A DNA stretch of 49,511 nucleotides. It comes from Pseudomonadota bacterium (GTDB taxonomy: Bacteria > Pseudomonadota > Gammaproteobacteria > Burkholderiales > Thiobacillaceae). The stretch lies in NCBI GenBank assembly GCA_030684775.1, contig JAUXXW010000218.1, positions 1 through 49,511 of the forward strand, in the 5' to 3' direction. The notes beneath the pieces were generated by a model, which was not told the origin of the DNA, searched no databases, and was given only the letters and a program-made list of their open reading frames with translations. Positions 17,283-26,271 of this stretch are shown here, in pieces (the first letter of the stretch is position 1; every line of letters starts with the position of its first letter). Made by a program: the position numbers and the translations under genes.

Positions 17283-18322
17283 TCCAACAACCCGCCTTCA
17301 TCCTCGTCCGAGACATCGGCTGCCACAGGCGAAAGCGCGGCTTCCTGCAACAGGCGTAATTCCTTCTCCGACAAATTCGCGTGCCTACGGCTGTGACGTG
17401 GCGCAATCTGCCCGGTGAACACCTCACGCGGCACTTCCCCGAACAACCCCACCACCGCTGCCACACGCTTCTGAGCCTCCTCATTCGCACCAGGCAGGAA
17501 ATCGGAACGCGAGAGCTGGCGCAGTTCCTCGCGCATCAAGAAACGTTCGTACTTCGACGGATCCTCGAACATCGACCGAATCTCGCGAACCCGCTGGCGC
17601 ATGGCCACGCGGCCTTCCTCATCGGACATACGGTCTTTGCGGATCAGCGTCTTGATCAAACGCACGAAATAGTCGTAATGCACGATCAACTCGGCGACTG
17701 CATAGCCGTATGGGCTGCGGAAACCCAGGTCCACATCCTTCGGCTCACGCGATCGCAACACCGAATAGGTCAACCCCCGCTGGCGCAGGTCTTTCAACAC
17801 CTTCTCGCACCCGGTAATCGCCGTCTCCAGCTTCCCTTTGGCTGCATCCATGCGATCCATGAAGGCGATCAACACCCAGTCCGCATAGGGGTTGTCATTG
17901 CCAGAGAGCACCCAGGCCGAACGCAATGCCGAAGCGACACGCCGACCGCCGACGATAGGGCTGTGATTACCCTCCGCATCGCGCGCTCTCCCCATGAACA
18001 ATCGATACGCCTCACGGGTATGCAGCGTCATCGTGTCCTGGTCTTCGTCTTCCAGGGCGCCGATGTAGCGCATGTCGCTGGCTTCCTTGTTGGAGACCAG
18101 CTTGTCCGCACCCTGACGTTGCCGGTATTCAGACTGGGACCGTTGCAATGTCTCTTTGCGGGATTCGAGTTCGACTACCCGAGACCACCTGGGATCCATC
18201 GTGTTCGGGTTCTCGGCGTCGAGCAGATCCTTGAGGGCGGCTTCTTCCCCGGCGATGTCGTAGTGATCGGGAAACGGCGAATCCGGGCTGGTGGCGAACG
18301 TGGGTTTTAGAGTGGTGGCCAT
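17279..18322 (-). CDS. TIGR03761/PFL_4669-like integrating conjugative element protein
   Basis: Position and sequence (MTLHTREAYRLFMGRARDAEGNHSPIVGGRRVASALRSAWVLSGNDNPYADWVL...). Confidence 0.7.
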   Translation of the reverse strand: MATTLKPTFATSPDSPFPDHYDIAGEEAALKDLLDAENPNTMDPRWSRVVELESRKETLQRSQSEYRQRQGADKLVSNKEASDMRYIGALEDEDQDTMTLHTREAYRLFMGRARDAEGNHSPIVGGRRVASALRSAWVLSGNDNPYADWVLIAFMDRMDAAKGKLETAITGCEKVLKDLRQRGLTYSVLRSREPKDVDLGFRSPYGYAVAELIVHYDYFVRLIKTLIRKDRMSDEEGRVAMRQRVREIRSMFEDPSKYERFLMREELRQLSRSDFLPGANEEAQKRVAAVVGLFGEVPREVFTGQIAPRHSRRHANLSEKELRLLQEAALSPVAADVSDEDEGGLLE

Positions 18323-18428
18323 GATCAATTTGGTTGGGTTGGTGGAAGGGGTGGGAGGAACAGCCCGGCGGTAAGATGGAGATGCGGAGTCACGTTCGCA
18401 TCCCACCCAACCGAAAGGAGCCCTCCCA

Positions 18429-18508
18429 TGGAAAGATTCGGCGCCAGGGAGCCTGCGGTTTTGGTTTTCCACCGGGTGGAAAGATTCGGCGCCAGGGAGC
18501 CTGCGGTT
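18429..18508. repeat. Two 32-bp direct repeats TGGAAAGATTCGGCGCCAGGGAGCCTGCGGTT spaced 48 bp apart
   Basis: Identical copies at 18429-18460 and 18477-18508 between two ICE genes. Confidence 0.95.
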
Positions 18509-18530
18509 ATTCCAAGCTGCGCCAGGCACA

Positions 18531-19970
18531 TCATGACGGCCTCCTGGTCGGCCACAACTCCGACATTTTTTTCTTCAGCAACGCCCTGCCTGCATCCATA
18601 GCCTGCAAATCCCGTGGCGCACTTGGGGTGGCGATAATCTGTGACTGGCGCACGCTCTCGATCTCCTGCCGGCGCTGGCGAGCAGCTGCAACCTCGAAGC
18701 AAAGGCACGGTGTGAAAGGTTCGCTGTCGAGGCCCTTGGCCCGTTTCACCAGCGTGTTGAGCACGCCGAGCCGGCTATACATCGGCTTGATGCCGCGAGC
18801 AGCCAGCGAGAGCAAGCCAGCCCATTCATCCGCCACCTGCTGGCGCAGTTCGCCCTCCAGCGGCATCAGCCAGTTGCGGGCGGCGGTGGCTTCGCCGGCC
18901 AGCAGTTTCTCGGGAAGGATGATTTCCAACTCACTACTACTACCCACGGCCGGGGCAGGGGAGGGCGCCTGGGCTTCCGGCGCGGCTTTTTGTAGTGGTT
19001 CTCTTTTGTAGTTTTCTTCTTTAGTGATTGGCCCTTTCCGCACAGCTTGATCTGCGCTTTGGGCAACTTCAGTTATGCGGTTCGGGCATTCCTTGTTTTG
19101 CGCTTTGGGCAACTCCAGATATGCGCTTTGGGCAACTCTTGTTTGCAGGATTCCGCAATCAAGATTGCGGAATCCTGCAAACATGTTTGCGGAATCCTGC
19201 AAACAGTGGATTTCATTAGCTTTTTTGGCACATTCAAGGCCAAGCTGACCCAGATTCAGGCGGGTCAGAAGCTTGGGCTGAACGACTCTCTCGAACGTTT
19301 CTTCCACCAGCCCGGCCTGACGCAGTCGCTCCCTGGCCCTGCGCTGTTGCTTGAGCGTGATGCCCAGAAACTCGCGTGTATGGCCCACAGGGATGTGCAT
19401 CCATTCGCCGTCGCCGCCGTCCGACAGATCGCGCCGGGTGGCGCGGAACAGGTAGGAGAGGATCAACCCGCCGACAACACTTTCCGCCACCTTGATCAGA
19501 ATCCGGTGACAGGGAACGGGCTGGCCCAGCAGATGAAGCATGGCCGCGCGGTCCCAACTCCACTCCTCAAACTGCCGGCCGGCCGATGCCGCCACAAGGT
19601 GTCCCAGTTTGTCCAGATTCACTCTGTACCAAATCTTGGCCGGCACGCCGATGCGTTTCTCTTCCAGGATGCCCATCCCCTTGAGGATGATTCGAGCGGT
19701 GGCCTGCTCACGGCCGCTGAGACCCGCACCCTCATGCCAATCCGATGCACGCAGCCAGAACCATCCATCACGATCAGGCTGTGATTTATGCACATAGCGC
19801 GACCAGGAAATGGCGTGAGACAGGAACAGGGCCGCTTTCACATTACCGGTCACGGTGGCCAGGAGGGGATGGTAGGAGACATAGCTCTGGCCCAGTGCAG
19901 ACGAGACGGTCCCCACCTGCCCGGCAATAGCTTGCCGGGTTGATCGGTTGGGTGGGCGTCGCTGGGCCAT
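18531..19970 (-). CDS. STY4528-like ICE replication protein, winged-helix N-terminus
   Basis: MAQRRPPNRSTRQAIAGQ...ALFLSHAISWSRY..GWFWLRASDWHEGAGLSGREQATARIILKGMGILEEKRIGVPAKIWYRVN; position upstream of TIGR03761-like gene. Confidence 0.7.
   Translation of the reverse strand: MAQRRPPNRSTRQAIAGQVGTVSSALGQSYVSYHPLLATVTGNVKAALFLSHAISWSRYVHKSQPDRDGWFWLRASDWHEGAGLSGREQATARIILKGMGILEEKRIGVPAKIWYRVNLDKLGHLVAASAGRQFEEWSWDRAAMLHLLGQPVPCHRILIKVAESVVGGLILSYLFRATRRDLSDGGDGEWMHIPVGHTREFLGITLKQQRRARERLRQAGLVEETFERVVQPKLLTRLNLGQLGLECAKKANEIHCLQDSANMFAGFRNLDCGILQTRVAQSAYLELPKAQNKECPNRITEVAQSADQAVRKGPITKEENYKREPLQKAAPEAQAPSPAPAVGSSSELEIILPEKLLAGEATAARNWLMPLEGELRQQVADEWAGLLSLAARGIKPMYSRLGVLNTLVKRAKGLDSEPFTPCLCFEVAAARQRRQEIESVRQSQIIATPSAPRDLQAMDAGRALLKKKMSELWPTRRPS
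19053..19209. repeat. Seven-unit iteron-like array (22-23 bp period) inside the replication gene
   Basis: Units begin TGC at 19053, 19076, 19099, 19122, 19144, 19166, 19188: four TGCGSTTYGGGCAWYY.. units then TGCAGGATTCCGCAATC and two TGCGGAATCCTGCAAACA units. Confidence 0.9.
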
Positions 19971-19971
19971 G

Positions 19972-20676
19972 TCAGGGCTGCGCCACGGCGTTGGAATCAG
20001 GAGAAGGCGATGCTTGAATTCGCCCAGAACGGGAAATAGACGCCTCGACATCAATGCGACGAGCCAGTTCTACCAATGCATCCCAGGTCGAGAAGAGAAG
20101 ATTGGAAGCAAATGTCCACGGCGATTCATCTCCGGGAGAAACGCCGCAAGACGTGATGCCCAGGAGCTTGTACGGGCCGAAGCAGTGATGCAGAAGCGGC
20201 CCCTTCGGAGTCTCGAATCGGCTGGCCCACCAGACGTAAGGGGGCTTGCCTGGCTGGCATGTCGAAACAGACAGGTTGGTTTCCTGACCGGTATCACCGT
20301 TCAGATGGAAATAGACGTCGGCGTAGTCGCTATCGAATTCGACAGGTGACGCCACCAACTTGGCTTCAACCACAAAATAACCAGAATCACAGGAGGGGCA
20401 AAAACCAACCAAGCGCTCGTAATCAAAGCCGATGTCCTTGTATAGTTTTCCGGCATCGGCGAGTCGTTGATGTAGGCCGGGAATCGTGTCTCCATCGTTT
20501 AGAAAGTAGCCTCCGCCGGGGATTACGCTCCCGCGCGGATAGATATGCAGACGCACGGTGCCGCATTCCGGGCAACAAAGATCAAGCCCTTGTGAAGGCA
20601 ATGAGGTGATGGTCAGCGGGCTGTGGATCTCCACGGTGGCCGGCATGCTGCTGGAAACGGTGTGCAGTGTTGTCAT
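19972..20676 (-). CDS. Hypothetical zinc-ribbon protein
   Basis: CCPECGTVRL and CPSCDSGYF motifs. Confidence 0.6.
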   Translation of the reverse strand: MTTLHTVSSSMPATVEIHSPLTITSLPSQGLDLCCPECGTVRLHIYPRGSVIPGGGYFLNDGDTIPGLHQRLADAGKLYKDIGFDYERLVGFCPSCDSGYFVVEAKLVASPVEFDSDYADVYFHLNGDTGQETNLSVSTCQPGKPPYVWWASRFETPKGPLLHHCFGPYKLLGITSCGVSPGDESPWTFASNLLFSTWDALVELARRIDVEASISRSGRIQASPSPDSNAVAQP

Positions 20677-21152
20677 AGCGGCTGATACCCCGGCGGGAAC
20701 GCCTTCGATGTGCGTTTCCCGCTCTTGGCCTGCGGCGCCGCGTATACCCGCTCGTCCAGGTGGCCATAGGAATCGGCCGCCAGCGCATCGACCAGGGCAT
20801 AGACGCGGTCTTGATCGACCTTGTATTCCAGCCGTGCCGGCATCCCCTTCCGCCGCTCTTTGAGCAGGCCCAGTTCAAGCAATCTGGCTCTCGCCGTTTC
20901 CTGTTCTGATCTGGACAGGCCGGCTTCCTCTTGCCATTCCTTGATGGTCTTGGCGAACCAGCCTTCGTTTTTGTTCTGTAGGGCCTGGCTCAGTTGCAGC
21001 GCATAGGAAATCATCACGGCGGCGGTAATGCTGCCGGTTGCCGTGACTGCCCAACGCTGGGCGACGATGGGCTCGTCGAAGACCACCATCATGTGGGAAG
21101 GGCGCATGCCCTGGGCGGGCTTTGGATCGGGTTTCAAGGCGCGGTTATTCAT
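20673..21152 (-). CDS. Winged-helix ICE protein paralogous to the N-terminus of the STY4528-like protein
   Basis: GWFAKTIKEWQEEAGLSRSEQETARARLLELGLLKERRKGMPARLEYKVDQD aligns with GWFWLRASDWHEGAGLSGREQATARIILKGMGILEEKRIGVPAKIWYRVNLD. Confidence 0.65.
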   Translation of the reverse strand: MNNRALKPDPKPAQGMRPSHMMVVFDEPIVAQRWAVTATGSITAAVMISYALQLSQALQNKNEGWFAKTIKEWQEEAGLSRSEQETARARLLELGLLKERRKGMPARLEYKVDQDRVYALVDALAADSYGHLDERVYAAPQAKSGKRTSKAFPPGYQPL

Positions 21153-21161
21153 GGCGTCACC

Positions 21162-21704
21162 TCACATGTTGAATTCGTTGATCACGGCGTACAGGGACGC
21201 CAGGGAGAATTGCGGCCATTTCTTATGCAGCGCAATCCAGCGCTGGCGTGTCGGCATGGATTGATTCGCTGCCCACCATTGGTGGATAGCATCGCGTGTG
21301 CCCACATCCGGCATGCTGGGGCGGCCAGAACGCTTGTCCGTGGTCATCAGGGTGGCCAGATGTGCCTCGGCCTCAGTAAGCGAGATCCGAAAAATCTCCG
21401 ACAACAGCAGCGCCGTGGCGCCCGCGCGGGCGAGATAGGTCAGGTCTTGCGAGTCGTTGATCCGGCGTGTCCTGGCTGATATGGCGGATTCGAATCGCGA
21501 CACATTGAGCAACAGAGACATCATCCCCATCGTGCCGGCCAGGCTGCTCAAATCGTTTACCGTCATCTGGCGTAACGTCGATATGGTTTCCGGTGAGAAG
21601 CCAGCGGCGATGAGCTGGTCGATCTCGCCCGACTCGGCCAATTCGATGAGGTAACACAACGCCTTGAAACTCAAGTCTTGCGAGTCGATGTCGATGCGGC
21701 TCAT
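21162..21704 (-). CDS. DUF2857 family ICE protein
   Basis: Position downstream of parB; TSRxxL-type sequence LIELAESGEIDQLIAAGFSPETISTLRQMTVNDLSSLA. Confidence 0.7.
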   Translation of the reverse strand: MSRIDIDSQDLSFKALCYLIELAESGEIDQLIAAGFSPETISTLRQMTVNDLSSLAGTMGMMSLLLNVSRFESAISARTRRINDSQDLTYLARAGATALLLSEIFRISLTEAEAHLATLMTTDKRSGRPSMPDVGTRDAIHQWWAANQSMPTRQRWIALHKKWPQFSLASLYAVINEFNM

Positions 21705-23401
21705 ACCCCCTCCCGCTTCGTGAAATGAAGAAGGAGCCCGGCGGCGGCGCCGGCGCAGACAGGATCGGTCAACAGGTCGACCACCCAGCCGATGCCGACC
21801 GATGGCCCCCAGCCAAGATCGGCCGCGCCAGGCGTGCTGTGTCCACCGATGTCCACCAGCAGTTGGTCCTGGACCAACATGGGTAGGGCTTCAGAGCTAA
21901 GTCCACCCTCGCACAAACGCATACGCCTCCATAGCGAGTCCATCGGCAGCTTCCGGCAGGTGGCTTCGTCCCACTGCCCGGACAGCACCGCGAGCAATTG
22001 CCAGGCGATGATGCGATGTGATGTGCGCGGGCATTCCGCGCAGACGTCGATGGCCTCGGTCGGAAGTTCCACATAGAAGCCATCCGGCATCGATGCGTAC
22101 TCACGCAGGCAATCCTCGACATGGGCCGCCTGGGCGAGGGCATGGGCAGCGGCCAGAGACGTGCCCGTTGCCTCATTGACCCTGAGCATGATCGTCGTGT
22201 TCACGTTGCCTGAAATCGCCTTCTCGACTTCTTCCGTGCTGCCGGCGGCCATGGGCACGGAACCCTGACCAGCCTCCGATGCAGGAGCGGTAGCGTCCAG
22301 CGCAAGACTGGACTGGCCAGGCGTATTCCCGGTGGTGCCTTCGTTGGAAGGGTCGCCCGGAGCGGAGGAGGGGGCTGCCGTCTTCGCGGGCTTCTTGGGC
22401 TGCGCAGGCGGTGCGTTGCGCAAATCCTCCTCGCTGGCATCCGGGAAGCGTGCCAAGGTATCGAGCCAGCGGCGCATTTCAGCGGGCGTGCCGCCAAGGC
22501 GGGCGGCGAGAGCGGCTTCCACGGCGGGGAGGAGGGCATCCGCGCGGACGCCTTCGCTCTTCTCCTCCGACGCTTCCAGTTGCGCGCGTTGCGCGTCCAG
22601 AACGGCATCGAGCACGGCCTGGAAGCCGGCGTCGTCGATGCTGAATTTCTCGGCGAGACGGGCAAGCAGGTTGATGGCGGGTTGAAGCTGGATGACTTGC
22701 TTGGCGCTCAGATAGGGGCCGATCTTGGCCAGGCGCTCGATCGTGAACTGAAATAGGTAGATGCGGGATTTGCCGACCCCAATACCGCGCCGGGCCAGTT
22801 CTTCTTCCAGACGCAAAAGAGAAACCTTGCCACCGACCTCCTTCTCAATCTCCGCGCGCATGTCGACCAGGTAAGCGCAAGCCTTGTCCCAAAAGGTCAT
22901 GTCTGCGCGGTTGTTGTTCTCGATCAGGTGCTGAGCCAGGGTGTCGGCCTCCGAGACCCACACCTTGTAGACGACGATCAGGCGCTCCCAGCGTGCGTCG
23001 CCTTTCTGGAACAGTTCCTGGATCGCTGCCAGACGGGTATTGCCGCCCCGGTAGGGCATGTACCAGTCCTGGTCAGGCCGTTGCGTGACCCACAGTTCCA
23101 GGCTGTCCCGGCCCGTGGCGCTTAGCGACGCCTTGATGTCCTCGAAAGCCGCGTTGCTGGATTTGCGCGGGTTGCGGTCATAGGGCCGGATCTTCGCCAG
23201 CGGGATTTCGTGTTTGGTGCCGTCGAGCATCGAATTCGGCGTAATGCTCGCAGCGGCATTGGGCGGATTCGGGATGTTCAGGGAGTCGGTTAATGAGACC
23301 GGTGCCCGCGCCAGCGCCCGCACATCCTTCGGGGTCATTTTGGGTCTGGACAGCCGTGACAAGTCGGCTTCCGTGGAGAAAGGAATGGTGGGCTTGACCA
23401 T
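21701..23401 (-). CDS. parB: ParB-family protein, PFGI-1 class ICE type
   Basis: EIPLAKIRPYDRNPRKSSNAAFEDIKASLSATGRDSLELWVTQRP...YRGGNTRLAAIQEL; adjacent to parA. Confidence 0.85.
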   Translation of the reverse strand: MVKPTIPFSTEADLSRLSRPKMTPKDVRALARAPVSLTDSLNIPNPPNAAASITPNSMLDGTKHEIPLAKIRPYDRNPRKSSNAAFEDIKASLSATGRDSLELWVTQRPDQDWYMPYRGGNTRLAAIQELFQKGDARWERLIVVYKVWVSEADTLAQHLIENNNRADMTFWDKACAYLVDMRAEIEKEVGGKVSLLRLEEELARRGIGVGKSRIYLFQFTIERLAKIGPYLSAKQVIQLQPAINLLARLAEKFSIDDAGFQAVLDAVLDAQRAQLEASEEKSEGVRADALLPAVEAALAARLGGTPAEMRRWLDTLARFPDASEEDLRNAPPAQPKKPAKTAAPSSAPGDPSNEGTTGNTPGQSSLALDATAPASEAGQGSVPMAAGSTEEVEKAISGNVNTTIMLRVNEATGTSLAAAHALAQAAHVEDCLREYASMPDGFYVELPTEAIDVCAECPRTSHRIIAWQLLAVLSGQWDEATCRKLPMDSLWRRMRLCEGGLSSEALPMLVQDQLLVDIGGHSTPGAADLGWGPSVGIGWVVDLLTDPVCAGAAAGLLLHFTKREGV

Positions 23402-24255
23402 CACGCCTCCTCGCCGATGTTGCCGGCCTCGATGCCTTCCAGGTTGGGCATCAACTCCCATACCAGCTTGTGCATGATTTCGTAGGCGCAGGGCGTGGCC
23501 CCGGTGGTCACCCGGTCATGCCAATGCACCGGCAACTGCTCCCTTGAGGCGCGGGTGTAGGCCACCGTGCTGGGGACCACGGTATCCAGCACGGCCACCC
23601 GGCCTGCCATCGGTATGTGCCCCTCGCGCTTGATCTGCTGAGCGATGCTTGTGGCGTCGGCCGTGCGTGTCTGGCGGTAGATCAACGCCTTGACCGGGCC
23701 GAGTGTCGGCATATGCGGCATCGGCGCGCCACGGTAAGACAGGCGGTTGAGCATATCCATCGTCCCGCTCAGGAACTCGCGGGCCGACAACATTTCCGGC
23801 ACGATCGGCGAAATCAGGATGTCGGCCGCCAGCGCCGCCGCATCCTGGAGTGGCCCCACGGCGCCTTGCGTGTCGATCAAGACGACGTCGTATTGATCCT
23901 TCAGTTCAGCCGAGTGCAACGGCCCATAGAGCCGGGTCTCCCGGAAGGTCTGATTCATGAGCCAGGTCTGTATCTGGCCCTCGGGCGTATCGGACACCAC
24001 GATGTCCAGGACACCATTCACGGACAGGTCAACGACTGAGATGGCGTCGGCCGTGATCATCCCGGACGTGATGATGTGCGTCAGGCCGCGTGGGGCCCGG
24101 TGCTTGAGCGGATAGAACTTGCTCAAGGACGGTTGCACATCCGCGTCGATCAGCAGGACGCGAAGACCAAGATCGGCGAGCAGCGCGCCGAGGTTGGCGG
24201 TCAGCGTCGTCTTGCCGGCGCCGCCTTTGGTACTTACAACTGCGAACACGATCAC
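23401..24255 (-). CDS. parA: ParA-family ATPase
   Basis: MIVFAVVSTKGGAGKTTLTANLGALLADLGLRVLLIDADVQPSLSKFY deviant Walker A. Confidence 0.9.
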   Translation of the reverse strand: MIVFAVVSTKGGAGKTTLTANLGALLADLGLRVLLIDADVQPSLSKFYPLKHRAPRGLTHIITSGMITADAISVVDLSVNGVLDIVVSDTPEGQIQTWLMNQTFRETRLYGPLHSAELKDQYDVVLIDTQGAVGPLQDAAALAADILISPIVPEMLSAREFLSGTMDMLNRLSYRGAPMPHMPTLGPVKALIYRQTRTADATSIAQQIKREGHIPMAGRVAVLDTVVPSTVAYTRASREQLPVHWHDRVTTGATPCAYEIMHKLVWELMPNLEGIEAGNIGEEA

Positions 24256-24395
24256 GTTACTTCTCCCAGTGGGTTGAGGTCACTGGAACTGGCGTCTCGG
24301 ATGCATCAGCTGCATGTCAAGCCATCGTTAAACCCTGAATGAAGATTATGTTAAATAATCGTGCGGCAGTTCAATGTGGGCTGGCTTGCGCCTGG

Positions 24396-24821
24396 CTACT
24401 TGACCAGTGTCACCGGCACCTGCACCAGATGCAGCACTTTGGTGGAGGTCGAGCCGAGTAGCAGCCCTTCCACCGAGCCCATGCCGCGGGTGCCCATGAC
24501 GATCTGGTTGCAGCCGCTGCTGACGGCAAGTTCGGCGATGGTTTCCGCCACTTCACCCACCCTATGGTGAAGTTGATAGGAAATGCCGGCCGCATCGAGG
24601 ATGGCGCACGCGGCTTGAGTGGATTCTTCCGACAGCGCCGTATGCAAGTCATCGATTTCCCGTTCACGCAGGAATCGCTTCACTTCCCAGGCGGTGACCG
24701 CCGGCTGCACATTGACCACGTGGGCCTGCATCGGGCCAACCAACTTGGCCAGTTCGACGACATGGCGCACCGCGCGCTCGGAACTGGCGGAACCATCGAC
24801 GGGAATCAGAATGTTGTACAT
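24396..24821 (-). CDS. Universal stress protein family
   Basis: MYNILIPVDGSASSERAVRHV...IVMGTRGMGSVEGLLLGSTSTKVLHLVQVPVTLVK. Confidence 0.9.
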   Translation of the reverse strand: MYNILIPVDGSASSERAVRHVVELAKLVGPMQAHVVNVQPAVTAWEVKRFLREREIDDLHTALSEESTQAACAILDAAGISYQLHHRVGEVAETIAELAVSSGCNQIVMGTRGMGSVEGLLLGSTSTKVLHLVQVPVTLVK

Positions 24822-24921
24822 GGTGGAAGCCTCATTTATTGATCGTCTTCAAAGCGCTTGATAACTTCGTTTGGTGCAACGCAATATAATCGTACATCGC
24901 CATCCGAATACAGACTATTCC

Positions 24922-26250
24922 ATGTTTACTCCCGTGCGTCTCGTTGCCATCTCACTCACTATCCTGGCCTTTCCTTCTCTCGCGCTGGCTGCCGACGGCC
25001 CCGCATTGCTGGGTATTCCACTGGAATTCATCCTGTTCGCCCTGACCCTGCTGGGGGTGGCACTGTTCCACCATCACACCCTGCTGGTCGCGCTCACCGG
25101 CCTGGCCACCATCACGCTCTACAAACTCGGCTTCACCGGCATTCATGGCGTTGCCGGTCTGCCCGGCCTGGCCCTGCACCTGGGACATGAGTGGGTAACA
25201 CTTACCAATCTGCTCGGGCTGTTGCTGGGCTTTTCCATACTGGCGCGCCATTTCGAGGACAGCCGCATCCCCGAAGTGCTGCCACGTTACCTGCCGGACG
25301 ACTGGAAAGGCGGTTTTGTGCTGCTGGTGATGGTGTTCGTGCTGTCGTCCTTTCTCGACAACATCGCGGCGGCGCTGATCGGCGGCACCGTGGCGGCGGG
25401 GGTATTCCATCGCCGCGTGCATATCGGTTACCTGGCGGCCATCGTCGCGGCATCCAATGCCGGCGGCTCCGGTTCGGTGGTGGGCGATACCACCACGACC
25501 ATGATGTGGATAGACGGCGTCGCGCCGCTCGACGTGATCAATGCCTATGCCGCCGCCATCCCGGCGCTGCTGATTTTCGGCATCTTCGCCGCGCGGCAGC
25601 AACAGGCTTACGCGCCGATCCAGAAGAGTGCCGGCGTGCATGCCCGCATCGACTGGGCCTATGTGGTGATCGTGGTGTTGATTCTGGCGGGCGCGATGAC
25701 GACCAACATCGTGGTCAACACACACTACCCGGAACTGTCCGAGTCCTTCCCTTTCCTGGGCGTGGCGGTGTGGCTGGTGGTGCTGGCCTTGGCGCCTTGG
25801 CGCAAGCCGGAATGGAGTTTGTTGCCGGATGCCATCAAGGGCAGCGTGTTCCTGCTTTCATTGGTGTTGTGCGCTTCCATGATGCCGGTGGAAACCCTGC
25901 CGGCGCCCTCCTGGCAAACCGCCTTCGGCCTCGGCTTTGTCTCCGCCGTGTTCGACAACATCCCCCTTACCGCCCTGGCCCTCACCCAGGGCGGCTACGA
26001 CTGGGGCGTGCTGGCTTATGCGGTAGGCTTCGGCGGCTCGATGGTGTGGTTCGGTTCCTCGGCCGGCGTTGCCCTTTCCAACCTGTTCCCGGAAGCCCGC
26101 TCGGTCGGCGCCTGGGTCAAGGGCGGCTGGCATGTGGCGCTGGCCTATGTGATCGGCTTCTTCATCATGCTGGGCACGGTGGGCTGGCATCCGCATACGC
26201 CGCACAAGGAGCCAGCGCAGGCGATACCGGTTCAGGAGCCGCGCCCATAG
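24922..26250 (+). CDS. NhaD/citrate-transporter-like (ArsB/NhaD superfamily) antiporter
   Basis: SSFLDNIAAALIGGTVAAGVFHRRVHIGYLAAIVAASNAGGSGSVVGDTTTTMMW. Confidence 0.85.
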   Translation: MFTPVRLVAISLTILAFPSLALAADGPALLGIPLEFILFALTLLGVALFHHHTLLVALTGLATITLYKLGFTGIHGVAGLPGLALHLGHEWVTLTNLLGLLLGFSILARHFEDSRIPEVLPRYLPDDWKGGFVLLVMVFVLSSFLDNIAAALIGGTVAAGVFHRRVHIGYLAAIVAASNAGGSGSVVGDTTTTMMWIDGVAPLDVINAYAAAIPALLIFGIFAARQQQAYAPIQKSAGVHARIDWAYVVIVVLILAGAMTTNIVVNTHYPELSESFPFLGVAVWLVVLALAPWRKPEWSLLPDAIKGSVFLLSLVLCASMMPVETLPAPSWQTAFGLGFVSAVFDNIPLTALALTQGGYDWGVLAYAVGFGGSMVWFGSSAGVALSNLFPEARSVGAWVKGGWHVALAYVIGFFIMLGTVGWHPHTPHKEPAQAIPVQEPRP

Positions 26251-26271
26251 TCGTGATGGTGTTGTCGAAAA

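Noticed and set aside
24256-24395. tRNA gene as ICE attachment site
   Set aside because: No cloverleaf or T-loop-like GGTTCRAATCC sequence present in either strand.
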